From Desulfobacteraceae bacterium (GTDB taxonomy: Bacteria; Desulfobacterota; Desulfobacteria; Desulfobacterales; Desulfosarcinaceae), in the NCBI GenBank assembly GCA_013003715.1, contig JABDIN010000107.1, positions 41,166-105,165 on the forward strand: a DNA stretch of 64,000 bases, given 5' to 3'. Position 1 is the first letter of the stretch, and each line of letters opens with the position of its first letter. Under the pieces are notes generated by a model. The model made no database searches. It saw only the letters and a program-made list of their open reading frames with translations, and was not told the origin of the DNA. Positions 45,807-55,390 of the stretch are shown here, piece after piece. The position numbers and the translations under genes are program-made.

Positions 45807-47123
45807 ATGAACAACCACACCGTTAATGAGCATATTCAATGTCGATTGATGGTCATCGGCGCCGGAATGGCCGGTATGGCCGCCACGCTTTTTGCCGCCA
45901 ACCGGCAGATCGATACCGTGCAGGTGGGTGTGACCGGTGAAATCAACTTTGCCAGCGGCCTTCTGGATCTTCTGGCTGTTCACCCCATACCGTCCGGCAC
46001 CCTGTGGGACAATCCCAGGGAGGCTGTCCGTCGGCTTGTCCGTGAGGCACCCGATCACCCATACGCCCGGCTGACCATGGATCGGATCGAAAGCGCTCTG
46101 GAAGAATTCACATCTTTTCTAAAAAAGGTGGGTCACCCTTACTACTTCCATTCCGGACGGAATTCACAGGTGCTCACAGCAGTGGGGACCGCCAAAACCA
46201 CCTACGCTGTTCCATTGTCCATGCACAATGGATCCATTGCCTATAAAAAACGATTGCCGTGCCTGCTCGTGGATTTCGAGGGACTCAAAGGATTCAGCGG
46301 CCGGCAGATCGCCGAAACCATGAAAAGACAATGGCCGGCCCTCCGCCATGTGTCCCTTGGATTTCCGGATGTCTCCGGCGAAGCCTATACTGAACATATG
46401 GCCAGGGCGCTTGAAACAGAATCCATACGGGCGCAGCTCGCCGATGCCGTCAGACCGTATTTGAAAGGTGTGGAAATGGTGGGTTTGCCGGCGATCCTGG
46501 GGATCTACCGGACCCGCGACATAATCGCTTTTCTCGAAGATGCCCTGGGTCTGCCCGTATTTGAAATTCCCGGTATTCCGCCATCGATCACGGGACTTCG
46601 GTTGCGTGAAGTATTCGAAGACCAACTTCCCCATAGGGGGGTTCGGACTTTTTATCAGAAGCGGGTGCTAAGCGCGCACATTCAGAAAAACGGTTCCTTT
46701 CTGTTCGCGGTGGGCGGAGGAGAGCCTGAAGTCAGAATCACGGCCGACGCGGTGATTCTGGCGACCGGGCGGTTTTTCGGTAAAGGCCTGACCGCCGATC
46801 ACCGTGAGATCAGGGAAGCCCTGTTCGATCTGCCGGTTTTCCAACCGGATTGCCGTGGGCAATGGCACCGGAGAGCGTTTTTGAATCCCGGTGGGCATCC
46901 CATCAATCAGTGCGGCCTTGAAACAGACGAGCAATTTCGCCCCCTCTCACTTGAAAAAAAACCGGTTCATCACCATCTGTACGCCGCCGGATCCATTCTG
47001 GCGCACCAGGACTGGATTCGTCAAAAATGCGGATCGGGTCTGGCCATCGCCACCGCCCACGCTGCAGTGGCGGCATTCGAACGCGCCACCGATAATGAAA
47101 TTGATGCAAGTGCAACCGGATGA
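45807..47123 (+). CDS. glpB: Anaerobic glycerol-3-phosphate dehydrogenase subunit B
   Basis: The 438-aa FMN-type subunit begins RLMVIGAGMAGMAATLFAAN, a dinucleotide-binding motif. It has the C-terminal GSGLAIATAHAAV region of GlpB. It works with GlpA to pass electrons towards the membrane. No clear ribosome-binding site precedes the ATG, which may indicate coupling to glpA. glpK follows 120 bp downstream; no gene is seen in that gap. Confidence 0.93.
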   Translation: MNNHTVNEHIQCRLMVIGAGMAGMAATLFAANRQIDTVQVGVTGEINFASGLLDLLAVHPIPSGTLWDNPREAVRRLVREAPDHPYARLTMDRIESALEEFTSFLKKVGHPYYFHSGRNSQVLTAVGTAKTTYAVPLSMHNGSIAYKKRLPCLLVDFEGLKGFSGRQIAETMKRQWPALRHVSLGFPDVSGEAYTEHMARALETESIRAQLADAVRPYLKGVEMVGLPAILGIYRTRDIIAFLEDALGLPVFEIPGIPPSITGLRLREVFEDQLPHRGVRTFYQKRVLSAHIQKNGSFLFAVGGGEPEVRITADAVILATGRFFGKGLTADHREIREALFDLPVFQPDCRGQWHRRAFLNPGGHPINQCGLETDEQFRPLSLEKKPVHHHLYAAGSILAHQDWIRQKCGSGLAIATAHAAVAAFERATDNEIDASATG

Positions 47124-47243
47124 TATGGTATCACTGGCATGAAAATGGATCTTTCCGGGTGTGATGCCCGGCAAATCGGGATGAACGGCAACTACATCGA
47201 TTTAAACGATTGGTCTTATCCGAGGTGAAAGGAGTGGGAACGA

Positions 47244-48755
47244 ATGGAAAAATACATTGGATCCATTGATCTGGGTACCACCAGCAACCGGTTTATCCTT
47301 TTTGACCACGGCGGACGGATTGTCGCCATGGATCAGATGGAACACGAGCAGATATTCCCCAAACCCGGCTGGGTGGAACACGATCCCATGGAGATTTGGA
47401 ACAACACCTGTTCGGTCGTCAAGGGGTGTATGGATAAGTCCGGCATCGATGGAGACGAAATCGCCGCCATCGGCATCACCAATCAGCGGGAGACAACGGT
47501 CGTCTGGGACCGGCAAACCGGCCAGCCGTATCACAATGCCATTGTCTGGCAGTGCACGCGTACGGACGATATTTGCAAACGCCTGGTTGCAGACGGTGGG
47601 CAGGACCGCTTCAGAGGTTCCACCGGTCTGCCCATTGCCACCTACTTCTCGGGTCCCAAAATCAGATGGATATTGGATGAAGTACCCGGGGCTGCGGTCG
47701 CCGCCGCCCATGGGAATGCATTGTTCGGCACCATCGAGACCTGGATTATCTGGTGGCTGACCGGAGGACCCGGCAAAGGCGCCCATGTCACCGACGTCAC
47801 CAATGCCAGCCGCACCATGATGATGAATCTTGAAACCCTGGATTGGGATGAAGAGATCCTCGGTATCCTCGATATCCCCCATGCCATGCTGCCGCGTATT
47901 GTGCCGTCCATCGACCATGACACCTGGGGCCATACCCGAAAAGGCGGTCCCTTCGGCACTGCAATCCCCGTATGCGGTGCGCTGGGGGATCAGCAGGCGG
48001 CGATGGTCGGACAGGCCTGCTTCGATGTCGGAGAAGCCAAAAATACATACGGCACCGGTTGTTTTCTTTTACTCAACACCGGCAACGAACCCATCGCTTC
48101 CAAGCATGGATTGCTGACGACGGTGGCATACCAGATGCGCGGCCAAAAACCCGTATATTGCCTGGAGGGATCCATCGCCATCGCCGGTGCCCTGGTGCAG
48201 TGGTTGCGGGATAACCTCGGCCTGATCACCCGTGCATCGGAAATCGAAACTTTGGCCGAATCCGTCAGTGACAATGGCGGCGCATATATTGTTCCGGCGT
48301 TTTCCGGTCTGTTTGCACCGTATTGGCGGTCGGATGCCCGCGGTGTCATCGTGGGCCTCACGCAATTCATAACCAAGGGGCATCTCGCCCGGGCCGTGTT
48401 GGAAGCCAATGCCTACCAGGCCATGGACATCGTCAACGCCATGGATAAAGACTCGGGGGTGGCCCTCACGAGCCTGAAAGTGGATGGCGGCATGGTTGTC
48501 AACGAATTGCTCATGCAATTCCAGGCGGATGTGCTCAATGTCCCGGTGGTCCGGCCTCAGGTCACGGAAACCACTGCCCTGGGTGCCGCTTATGCCGCCG
48601 GTCTGGCCGTCGGGTACTGGTCGGACCTGCAGGAACTGCGCGACAACTGGTCCACTGATAAAATATTCAACCCCCAAATGGCTGAAGACCTGAGAGCACA
48701 GTATATCCACGGCTGGCATAAAGCGGTGGAAAAGTCCTTCGGGTGGATGGCATGA
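47244..48755 (+). CDS. glpK: Glycerol kinase
   Basis: The enzyme phosphorylates glycerol to glycerol-3-phosphate. The 503-aa protein has the FGGY-family motifs [32 protein letters not shown], the [11 protein letters not shown] phosphate loop and the [17 protein letters not shown] signature. ATG 47244 follows aaaggag. It completes the import-phosphorylation-oxidation route made with glpSTPQUV and glpAB. No glycerol facilitator gene is seen. Confidence 0.97.
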   Translation: MEKYIGSIDLGTTSNRFILFDHGGRIVAMDQMEHEQIFPKPGWVEHDPMEIWNNTCSVVKGCMDKSGIDGDEIAAIGITNQRETTVVWDRQTGQPYHNAIVWQCTRTDDICKRLVADGGQDRFRGSTGLPIATYFSGPKIRWILDEVPGAAVAAAHGNALFGTIETWIIWWLTGGPGKGAHVTDVTNASRTMMMNLETLDWDEEILGILDIPHAMLPRIVPSIDHDTWGHTRKGGPFGTAIPVCGALGDQQAAMVGQACFDVGEAKNTYGTGCFLLLNTGNEPIASKHGLLTTVAYQMRGQKPVYCLEGSIAIAGALVQWLRDNLGLITRASEIETLAESVSDNGGAYIVPAFSGLFAPYWRSDARGVIVGLTQFITKGHLARAVLEANAYQAMDIVNAMDKDSGVALTSLKVDGGMVVNELLMQFQADVLNVPVVRPQVTETTALGAAYAAGLAVGYWSDLQELRDNWSTDKIFNPQMAEDLRAQYIHGWHKAVEKSFGWMA

Positions 48756-48789
48756 GGTGAATGGAAAAATAGTGGGAAAGATTTTGATG

Positions 48790-48865
48790 TGGTGCCCCCG
48801 GCAGGGATCGAACCTGCGGCACATGGATTAGGAATCCAATGCTCTATCCACTGAGCTACGGGGGC
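48790..48865 (-). tRNA. tRNA-Arg (CCT)
   Basis: Read on the minus strand, the gene starts GCCCCCGTAGCTCAGTGGAT, has the anticodon loop TTCCTAA (CCT, decoding AGG) and the T-arm GGTTCGATCC. The acceptor stem closes with GGGGGC, discriminator A and an encoded CCA at 48790-48792. Without CCA it spans 48793-48865. It is a single tRNA between glpK and a repeat-filled gap. Confidence 0.97.
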
Positions 48866-49174
48866 AGTAAGTGTTTACAAGGGCACGGCTTTCAACCTTG
48901 TGAAAGTTGACGGGACCCGGGTGAATTCATTATTGTACTGAATGTTTTATGCCGGGGTGTTCGCGTCAGCGTGTCCCGGATACCGCCATTTGATTTTATA
49001 TCCGAACCCGCCTATGCCGAACTCGTTGCGGCTGTATTTCTTAGATCATGCGAGCTTATCTTGTCAACCCAAGTCTTACCACTTACCACTTTCCAGGGCG
49101 ATCGCACGTAAATTTGGCATTGCATCAGATACATTAAATTATTGATATGCTTTGATACAAGGTACGGCTAAAAA

Positions 49175-49300
49175 GTCAAATGACAAAATCCAAATGTCAA
49201 ATGAAGGAATGCTGTCGTTTTATCTTCACTTTATCTTCAATGCGATTCTTAAAATAGATAGAATACCTCCATTCGAAATTTAAGCTTGACTTAAATTTAA
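49175..49300. repeat. Dispersed inverted-repeat element, longer copy
   Basis: The left arm is 49175-49213 (gtcaaatgacaaaatccaaa, then tgtcaaatgaaggaatgct). The inverted right arm is 49260-49283. The 46-bp interior includes cactttatcttcaatgcgat and ttaaaatagatag, which are also found beside the PBP gene at 10 kb. Confidence 0.75.
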
Positions 49301-49398
49301 GCCTGACTTACATCAAGATCTCACCTGAATAGTATCTTTTTTTACAATCATCCACCCTGTCTCAGTGTGACGGACTTTCCTCGCGAACCGTTGCCATT

Positions 49399-49421
49399 CT
49401 GTCTCTATTTTATTGAGACAG
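49399..49421 (+). promoter_or_regulatory. Leader hairpin just upstream of dppA
   Basis: The perfect 7-bp stem CTGTCTC / GAGACAG with a 9-nt AT loop ends 2 nt before the aaggag ribosome-binding site of dppA. It could be an operator or an RNA element that limits translation. No T-tract follows, so it is not a simple terminator. Confidence 0.5.
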
Positions 49422-49434
49422 TTAAGGAGTAATC

Positions 49435-50931
49435 ATGAAAAAAGCCGCCCTCCATGCATTGATTCTCTGTATCCTTGTATCCGTTCTTGCCTTCGGGCCA
49501 TCAACTCCGGCCGCGGAAGGATATGATCCCGATGCGACAGTTAAAATCGGCTCGATGACCCCTCCGGTCAGCCTTAACAACGTTGGTGGTGCTGGGCAGG
49601 GGGTTAACGAAGCCCTCTATTGCAATGTGTACGAACCGCTCATGGTCCTCGAGGACGATGGTGCCATCACCAACGGACTCGCCGCCTCTTATGAGATCTC
49701 CGGGGACGGGCTTGTCTACACCTTCAAGCTCCGCAAAGGCGTCACGTTCCATGATGGTTCTCCGCTCATGGCGGCGGATGTCAAATTCAGTTTCAACCGT
49801 GTATTGACCAAAGCATCGAAGGCGGCACGCAAGGCCGATCTGTTAAGGGTGATCGACAAGGTCGATGTGGTGGATGACGGCACCATTGTTGTAAAAATGA
49901 AACAAAAGTCCCAATCGATGATGTATTTCGTCACCTACGTCTGGATCCTCAAGGAGGGGGCCGCAAATACTGAAGCCACCGCCAACGGGACCGGTCCCTT
50001 CAAGCTGGCGGATTACAAGTCCGGGACGTCCATTACCCTCGAGCGGAATGCTCATTATTGGGGTGATGCCGCCAGATGCAAGAAAATCATTATCAAATAT
50101 TTCAATAACAATTCGGCCCAGGCCAATGCCCTCACATCCGGCCAGATCGATATCATCACTAATGTGGACAGCCCGGAGCAGCTCACCAATTTCAAGGGCA
50201 AATCGAAATTCACGATCACCGAAGGCAAATCCACCGTGAAGCAGGTTCTCGCGTTCAACGACCAGCGCAAACCCTTCACCGACATGCGCGTCCGGCAGGC
50301 GATCAGTTCGGCGATCAACAAGGAAGCGATCCGGAAGGCGACCTGGGATACTTACGGTCTTTTGATCGGATCCTTCGTGCCTCCCTCGGATCCCTGGTAC
50401 GAGGATCTTTCGGGCATTAATTCTTACAACCCGGCGAGGGCCGGGAAATTGCTCGCCGATGCCGGACTGCCCGATGGTTTTTCCTTCGAGCTTATCACAC
50501 CGGCCACCGAAGCCCATCAGCTGAGCGCCCAGGCAGTGAAGAACGATCTGGCCAAGATCGGTGTGACCGTGAGTATCAAGGTCATCGATCCGTCCGCCTG
50601 GTACCAGATTGTTTTCAAAAACCGGGATTACGACGCGACGCTCCAGGAACATGTGAACGACCGCGATCTCGTCTGGTACGGCAATCCCAAGTTCTATTGG
50701 GGTTACGACAACAAGGATGTCCAGCAATGGGTATCGGATGCCCAATTGGCCGACACCCCGGAACAGGAGACCGCCATCTACAAAAAAATCGCCAGAACAA
50801 TAGCCGAGGAGGCGGCGAGCAGTTGGCTGTATCTATATCCGCAGCTGCGTATCTCGGCCTCGAATGTCACCGGTTATCCGGCCAACGGCAAGAACGCCTC
50901 ATTCTACATGGGTAAGATCCGGAAAAAATAG
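49435..50931 (+). CDS. dppA: Peptide ABC transporter, periplasmic binding protein
   Basis: The 498-aa protein has a signal peptide (MKKAALHALILCILVSVLAF) and an SBP-bac-5 fold. Diagnostic segments are LYCNVYEPLMVLEDDGAITN, YTFKLRKGVTFHDGSPL and FNDQRKPFTDMRVRQAISSA. It should capture di- or oligopeptides, or nickel-like cargo. The family has broad substrates, so the dpp symbol is provisional. It leads the dppABCDF-like operon. Confidence 0.88.
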   Translation: MKKAALHALILCILVSVLAFGPSTPAAEGYDPDATVKIGSMTPPVSLNNVGGAGQGVNEALYCNVYEPLMVLEDDGAITNGLAASYEISGDGLVYTFKLRKGVTFHDGSPLMAADVKFSFNRVLTKASKAARKADLLRVIDKVDVVDDGTIVVKMKQKSQSMMYFVTYVWILKEGAANTEATANGTGPFKLADYKSGTSITLERNAHYWGDAARCKKIIIKYFNNNSAQANALTSGQIDIITNVDSPEQLTNFKGKSKFTITEGKSTVKQVLAFNDQRKPFTDMRVRQAISSAINKEAIRKATWDTYGLLIGSFVPPSDPWYEDLSGINSYNPARAGKLLADAGLPDGFSFELITPATEAHQLSAQAVKNDLAKIGVTVSIKVIDPSAWYQIVFKNRDYDATLQEHVNDRDLVWYGNPKFYWGYDNKDVQQWVSDAQLADTPEQETAIYKKIARTIAEEAASSWLYLYPQLRISASNVTGYPANGKNASFYMGKIRKK

Positions 50932-51017
50932 GAACCGCCTGCGGCGAGGTGACGCCCCGGATTTTTTTTCCACAGTGGGCTGATACCTCGCCTTTCTTGT
51001 GCATCTGTCGAGGGAAA

Positions 51018-52052
51018 ATGCGCCGATACATGATCCGCCGCATGGCTTTGCTGACCTTATCTGCATTGCTGGCCAGCTCTGCTGTCTTTTTCTTACTGCG
51101 CACCTTGCCCGGTGATGCCGCATTATCCATGGCCGGACTTGAGGCAACACCGGAGCAGATCCAGGCGACGCGCCAACAGCTCGGAACGGATAAACCCCTA
51201 TGGATCCAGTATTTCCGTTGGATTGGGGGTATGTTCCACGGAGATTTCGGCATCTCCTACCTGAGCAAACTTCCGGTGGCCGCCGAAATCGGAAGGCGCC
51301 TCGCGGTCACCCTTCCCCTGAGTCTTTCAGCTTTCTGCCTGGCGACCCTCATTTCTTTCCCCCTCGGGATCATCGCCGCAGTTCGTCGAAAAAGGCCCGT
51401 GGGTATCGGCGTGTCTGCGGTTTCCAGCATGGGCGTGGCCGTCCCGGTGTTCTGGGTGGGTATCATCCTCATATGGCTTTTCGCACTTGCCGTTCCCATT
51501 TTCCCCGCCGGCGGGTTCCCCCTGGACGGCTGGGCCGACCCGTGGGCGGCAGTGCGTTCTCTCGTACTACCCGTGGTTACCATCGCCATCGTCATGTCCT
51601 CTACGCTGATACGGTACATCCGATCGGCCATTCTCGACATCCTCGGGCAGGATTACCTGCGCACCGCCCGTTCACTCGGATACAGCGCGCGGGCGGCGCG
51701 TTGGCGGCATGGGGTCAGAAACGCGGCCGTACCCCTCGTCGCCATCATGAGCTTCGAGCTCTCAACCTCACTTCTCGGCGCGGTGGTGATCGAAAACGTC
51801 TTCGCGATTCCCGGTCTCGGTGCCATGCTGCTTTCCGGCGTCATCAATCGCGACCTGCCGGTTGTCCAGGATATCGTCTTCCTAATCACCTTTTTCGTCC
51901 TCTTTATCGGTTTTCTCGCCGATATCGTCCAACGGATCATCGACCCGCGCCTTCGCGGCGGTTCGATCGATCAACGGGTTGTCCCGGACGCGATGAGCGA
52001 GGAGGAACCCTCCATGGGTCTCCGGGCCGAATCGGGAAGGAGTAAGTCATGA
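51018..52052 (+). CDS. dppB: Peptide ABC transporter permease (DppB-like)
   Basis: The 344-aa permease starts MRRYMIRRMALLTLSALLA at ATG 51018, behind gaggg. It has the long N-terminal periplasmic region (RTLPGDAALSMAGLEATPEQ) and the EAA loop QDYLRTARSLGYSARAARWRHGVRNA. It forms the channel with the next gene product, which it overlaps by 4 nt. The frame opens at 50949, but the upstream residues look non-coding. Confidence 0.9.
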   Translation: MRRYMIRRMALLTLSALLASSAVFFLLRTLPGDAALSMAGLEATPEQIQATRQQLGTDKPLWIQYFRWIGGMFHGDFGISYLSKLPVAAEIGRRLAVTLPLSLSAFCLATLISFPLGIIAAVRRKRPVGIGVSAVSSMGVAVPVFWVGIILIWLFALAVPIFPAGGFPLDGWADPWAAVRSLVLPVVTIAIVMSSTLIRYIRSAILDILGQDYLRTARSLGYSARAARWRHGVRNAAVPLVAIMSFELSTSLLGAVVIENVFAIPGLGAMLLSGVINRDLPVVQDIVFLITFFVLFIGFLADIVQRIIDPRLRGGSIDQRVVPDAMSEEEPSMGLRAESGRSKS

Positions 52053-52921
52053 GCGGTACGACCGGTGGCCGTCCAAAAGAGCAGGCATACGAATCTTCAC
52101 GTCTGCGCGTCAATTCTTCTCTGATCATTGGCGGCGCCCTTGTTTCCATCATTCTTGCAATCGCCTTGGTCTCTTTCCTGTGGACGCCCTATGACCCGAG
52201 TGATACGGGCGAAGGCATCCGGCTCGGTGCCCCGAGCACGGCCCACTGGACGGGAACGGACAAGCTCGGACGGGATCTGTTCACCCAGCTCATGATCGGT
52301 GCTCGACTCGCCTTTGTCGTTGCCATAGGATCGACAGCAGTAGCCGGTATCATCGGGATAACCCTTGGTCTTCTGGCGGCAAGCGCGAAGACTCGTATCG
52401 TGGACGAATCCTTCACCTACTTCTTTGATGTTCTGATCGCGTTCCCGACAATCCTCATGGCCATGCTCGTCGTCACCATTCGCGGTGCCTCGATATCATC
52501 GGCAATTCTTGCCATAGGCATCTCGGGATCAGCTATCGTGTCACGGCTTTGCAGAATCAGCGCCACACGCATCCTGGGGACGGATTACGTGAAAGCGGCC
52601 ATTGCCTGTGGTACCTCGCGTCCGGCGATTGTCTTTCGCCACGTGCTTCCAAATATATATCCACTTCTCCTCGTTCAGCTCACGCTTGTTGCCGCGGGGG
52701 CAATCCTGGCCGAGGCATCACTCGCGTACCTTGGTCTCGGCGCTCCGCCCCCCCAGGCCTCCTGGGGGCGCATGTTGCTGGAAGCCCAGGGTTCGGTGAT
52801 GCGGGCGCCCTGGGGCGCCATCGTACCGGGGCTGACCATCGTGACCATCGTGATGGGGTTTAATTTTCTCGGCGACGGCATCCGCGAACTCCTTGACCCG
52901 GAGATGAGAAAGGATGAATGA
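52049..52921 (+). CDS. dppC: Peptide ABC transporter permease (DppC-like)
   Basis: The 290-aa permease has the N-terminal OppC-type helix and TDKLGRDLFTQLMIGARLAF, and the EAA loop TDYVKAAIACGTSRPAIVFRHVLPN. A strong aaggag site precedes ATG 52049. It partners DppB; both are followed by the two ATPase genes. Confidence 0.9.
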   Translation: MSGTTGGRPKEQAYESSRLRVNSSLIIGGALVSIILAIALVSFLWTPYDPSDTGEGIRLGAPSTAHWTGTDKLGRDLFTQLMIGARLAFVVAIGSTAVAGIIGITLGLLAASAKTRIVDESFTYFFDVLIAFPTILMAMLVVTIRGASISSAILAIGISGSAIVSRLCRISATRILGTDYVKAAIACGTSRPAIVFRHVLPNIYPLLLVQLTLVAAGAILAEASLAYLGLGAPPPQASWGRMLLEAQGSVMRAPWGAIVPGLTIVTIVMGFNFLGDGIRELLDPEMRKDE

Positions 52922-52930
52922 GGTTCCAGA

Positions 52931-53743
52931 ATGACACTGCTAACCGTTGAAAATATGAGTATATCCCTCACCGGATCGGGTCGTCCCCTGACCGAAGGGA
53001 TCAGCTTCAGCCTCGGGAAGGGGGATCGCCTGGGACTCATCGGCGAGTCGGGATCCGGCAAGTCGATTACGGCCCTGGCCCTGCTGGGTCTCCTTCCGGG
53101 ATCCATGAGGGTGACAGGCCGCATCGTCCTTGCGGGAACAGAAGTGACCAACAGCTCCGAAAGCGAATTGGTCAGGATCCGTGGATCCAAAGCCACCATG
53201 GTTTTCCAGGAGCCGCTGTCGGCGCTCGATCCCCTCATGAGGGTGGGACGCCAGATCGCGGGGCCACTGAAGCTCCATCGCGGACTTGTCGGAGACGCCT
53301 CACAGCGCGAGATCCGTGCGCTCCTCCACCGCGTCCAACTCCCCGAACCCGGTCGGATAGCGGCGTCTTTCCCCCACGAGCTTTCCGGGGGTCAGCGCCA
53401 GCGCATCGCCATTGCCATGGCCCTTGCCTGCAAACCCGAAATCCTCATCGCGGATGAACCCACCACAGCCCTCGATGTAACGGTTCAGGGTGAGATCCTG
53501 TCGCTCCTGGACGAGTTGGTCACCGAAGAAGGGATGAGCCTCATATTCATCACCCACGATCTTCCGGTAATATCGCGTGTGGTGCGCCGGCTCCTGGTGA
53601 TGCAGGACGGACGCATCGTGGAGGACGGATCCACGGCGGGCATCATCGCCTCTCCGCAACACGCGGAGACAAAAAAGCTGATCGAAGCAGCTCGGCTGGT
53701 GACGGTGGTGCCGTATGTCAGCGAGAGAAGAGGTGCCAAGTGA
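52931..53743 (+). CDS. dppD: Peptide ABC transporter ATPase (DppD-like)
   Basis: The 270-aa ATPase has Walker A GESGSGKS, the signature LSGGQRQR and Walker B ILIADEPT. It ends soon after the ABC domain and lacks most of the C-terminal oligopeptide/dipeptide extension (typical length is about 320-330 aa). It overlaps dppF by 4 nt. Confidence 0.88.
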   Translation: MTLLTVENMSISLTGSGRPLTEGISFSLGKGDRLGLIGESGSGKSITALALLGLLPGSMRVTGRIVLAGTEVTNSSESELVRIRGSKATMVFQEPLSALDPLMRVGRQIAGPLKLHRGLVGDASQREIRALLHRVQLPEPGRIAASFPHELSGGQRQRIAIAMALACKPEILIADEPTTALDVTVQGEILSLLDELVTEEGMSLIFITHDLPVISRVVRRLLVMQDGRIVEDGSTAGIIASPQHAETKKLIEAARLVTVVPYVSERRGAK

Positions 53744-54534
53744 TGACCACCACAAATCAATCAGGAGAGCCCCCCATTTTCGAAGTAAAAGGCCTTGTCA
53801 AGCGGTTCGAAGGGCGGGGCAATGGGGTGAAGGCGCTCGACGGCGTGGACCTCACACTCCGATCCGGTACCAGTCTCGGTATTGTGGGCGAATCCGGGGC
53901 AGGCAAATCCACGATCCTCAACATCCTTCTGGGCATCGATAGACCGAGCACGGGAACGGTGAAATATCACGGTTGCGGGTTGGATATCGGGAACAGGGAA
54001 CAGATGACCCGGTTCCGGCGCGAGGTTCAGGTCGTTTTTCAGGACCCGAAGACATCCCTCAATCCACGCATGCGCATCGGTTCCATCGTGGCCGAACCAC
54101 TGCGGTCCCTGAAGATCGAAGGCGACCATGCCGCGCGGGTGGCCGAGGTGCTCGCCGCTGTAGGACTCGATCCAGAGGTCGTCTCGAGATATCCGCATGA
54201 GTTTTCCGGGGGGCAGCGGCAGCGCATCGCCATCGCCCGCGCCATCGCCTCTTCTCCCAGTGTCCTGCTTGGCGACGAGCCGGTCAGCGCCCTTGACGTA
54301 TCGGTCCGGGTTCAGATCCTCGATTTGTTCGAGTCTCTCAAGAAACTACTCAATCTTTCGCTCGTTCTCGTCTCCCACGATCTTGCCATCATCGGCCGTC
54401 TTTGCGACGAGATCATCGTTCTGAAAAACGGCCGGGTCGTGGAAGCCGGGGATACGCGGTCCGTTTTCACCGATCCCGCTGCGGCCTATACACAAAGGCT
54501 TCTCGACTCGGTACCATCGTTCCTCGAAAACTGA
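53740..54534 (+). CDS. dppF: Peptide ABC transporter ATPase (DppF-like)
   Basis: The 264-aa ATPase has Walker A GESGAGKS, the signature FSGGQRQR and Walker B VLLGDEPVSALD. Its FQDPKTSLNPRMRIGSIVAEPL Q-loop region is the usual DppF/OppF form. With DppD it forms the ATPase dimer. Like DppD it is shorter than E. coli DppF (about 330 aa). The osmC gene starts 81 bp downstream. Confidence 0.88.
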   Translation: MMTTTNQSGEPPIFEVKGLVKRFEGRGNGVKALDGVDLTLRSGTSLGIVGESGAGKSTILNILLGIDRPSTGTVKYHGCGLDIGNREQMTRFRREVQVVFQDPKTSLNPRMRIGSIVAEPLRSLKIEGDHAARVAEVLAAVGLDPEVVSRYPHEFSGGQRQRIAIARAIASSPSVLLGDEPVSALDVSVRVQILDLFESLKKLLNLSLVLVSHDLAIIGRLCDEIIVLKNGRVVEAGDTRSVFTDPAAAYTQRLLDSVPSFLEN

Positions 54535-54615
54535 CATTGATTAGGGTGACGCTCCGGACGCCCCACAGCGGGCCGAGGGCATCATCATAAAATCTATTAA
54601 GTGAAGGAGAATCCA

Positions 54616-55059
54616 ATGGCTGAATTGTTATCACGTGCGGACTGGCGGGGCGGGATGGGATTCGACATCCACGCAGGCGACCATACATTCATCATCGACG
54701 CGCCCACGGCTTCGGGTGGAAAAAACGAAGGTCCCAAACCCACTTATATGCTTGTGGCCGGCCTTATGTCCTGCACCGGCATGGATGTGGCGTCGATCCT
54801 GGAGAAAATGCGCGTCCCCCTCAGGAAATTCCACCTGGAGACCAGCACCGATGTCGCTGACGAGGACCCTCACGTGTTCAGAAAGATCGACCTCGTTTAC
54901 CATTTCGAGGGAGATAAGGATCTGAAGGATTACGGAACTCAAATAAAAAAGGCGATCCAGTTATCCAAGGAAACCTATTGTTGTGTTTCGATCATGTTCA
55001 AGCGATTCTGTCCGATCAACCTCCGGGCTTTTGTCAACGGCGTTGAGCTGGCGCTTTGA
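54616..55059 (+). CDS. OsmC-family protein
   Basis: The 147-aa protein has the OsmC fold: a first Cys in LMSCTGMDVASILEKM and a second in ETYCCVS, the pair that reduces organic hydroperoxides in characterised members. ATG 54616 has a ggag site; a GTG at 54601 lies upstream. It follows the peptide transporter genes on the same strand. The substrate is not deducible. Confidence 0.85.
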   Translation: MAELLSRADWRGGMGFDIHAGDHTFIIDAPTASGGKNEGPKPTYMLVAGLMSCTGMDVASILEKMRVPLRKFHLETSTDVADEDPHVFRKIDLVYHFEGDKDLKDYGTQIKKAIQLSKETYCCVSIMFKRFCPINLRAFVNGVELAL

Positions 55060-55390
55060 TGGATCAGCGGCTCCGCGATATCAATGCGTACATCATTCGG
55101 CGGGCGGTGTTTTACACGGCCTGGGATCTGTCGTGCACGAGGGGCGTTAACTGCACCGCGGCAACCGTGCAATGACACCATGGTGCTGGTATAACCTGTT
55201 TGGTGTCCATCCCTGGATGGACACTATTTAAGCGTTTGACATATACGTAGATGAATGGAATGGTTCGAGGCGATAAACCTGTGCTTGACCTGAATTTCAA
55301 CAGGGCTTCCATTTCATATGGCCTTGAACGCGAATTTTTTATAAATCCAACCAGGTCCATTATATGGGACCTATGACTTTTGGGTTGTTT
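55060..55390. other. Gap between the OsmC and XRE genes with a palindromic site
   Basis: The 330-bp gap has no convincing gene. It holds a perfect palindrome GTGTCCATCC-CT-GGATGGACAC (55203-55224). This could be an operator for the downstream regulator or a transcript-end hairpin, since tattta follows. It stands 144 bp behind the OsmC stop. Confidence 0.5.

Larger units (their letters stand above)
48866..49434. other. Non-coding gap downstream of tRNA-Arg
   Basis: About 570 bp hold the large copy of the dispersed inverted repeat (49175-49300) and the dppA leader hairpin (49399-49421). The open frame at 48942-49145 lacks a ribosome-binding site and resembles nothing known, so I leave it out. 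Confidence 0.5.

Noticed and set aside
48942..49145. 67-aa ORF behind tRNA-Arg
   Set aside because: No ribosome-binding site or recognisable motif; treated as non-coding.
48790..49300. tRNA-Arg as an integration site of a genomic island covering the dpp operon
   Set aside because: No integrase gene and no second copy of the tRNA 3' end was found downstream, so the idea lacks support.
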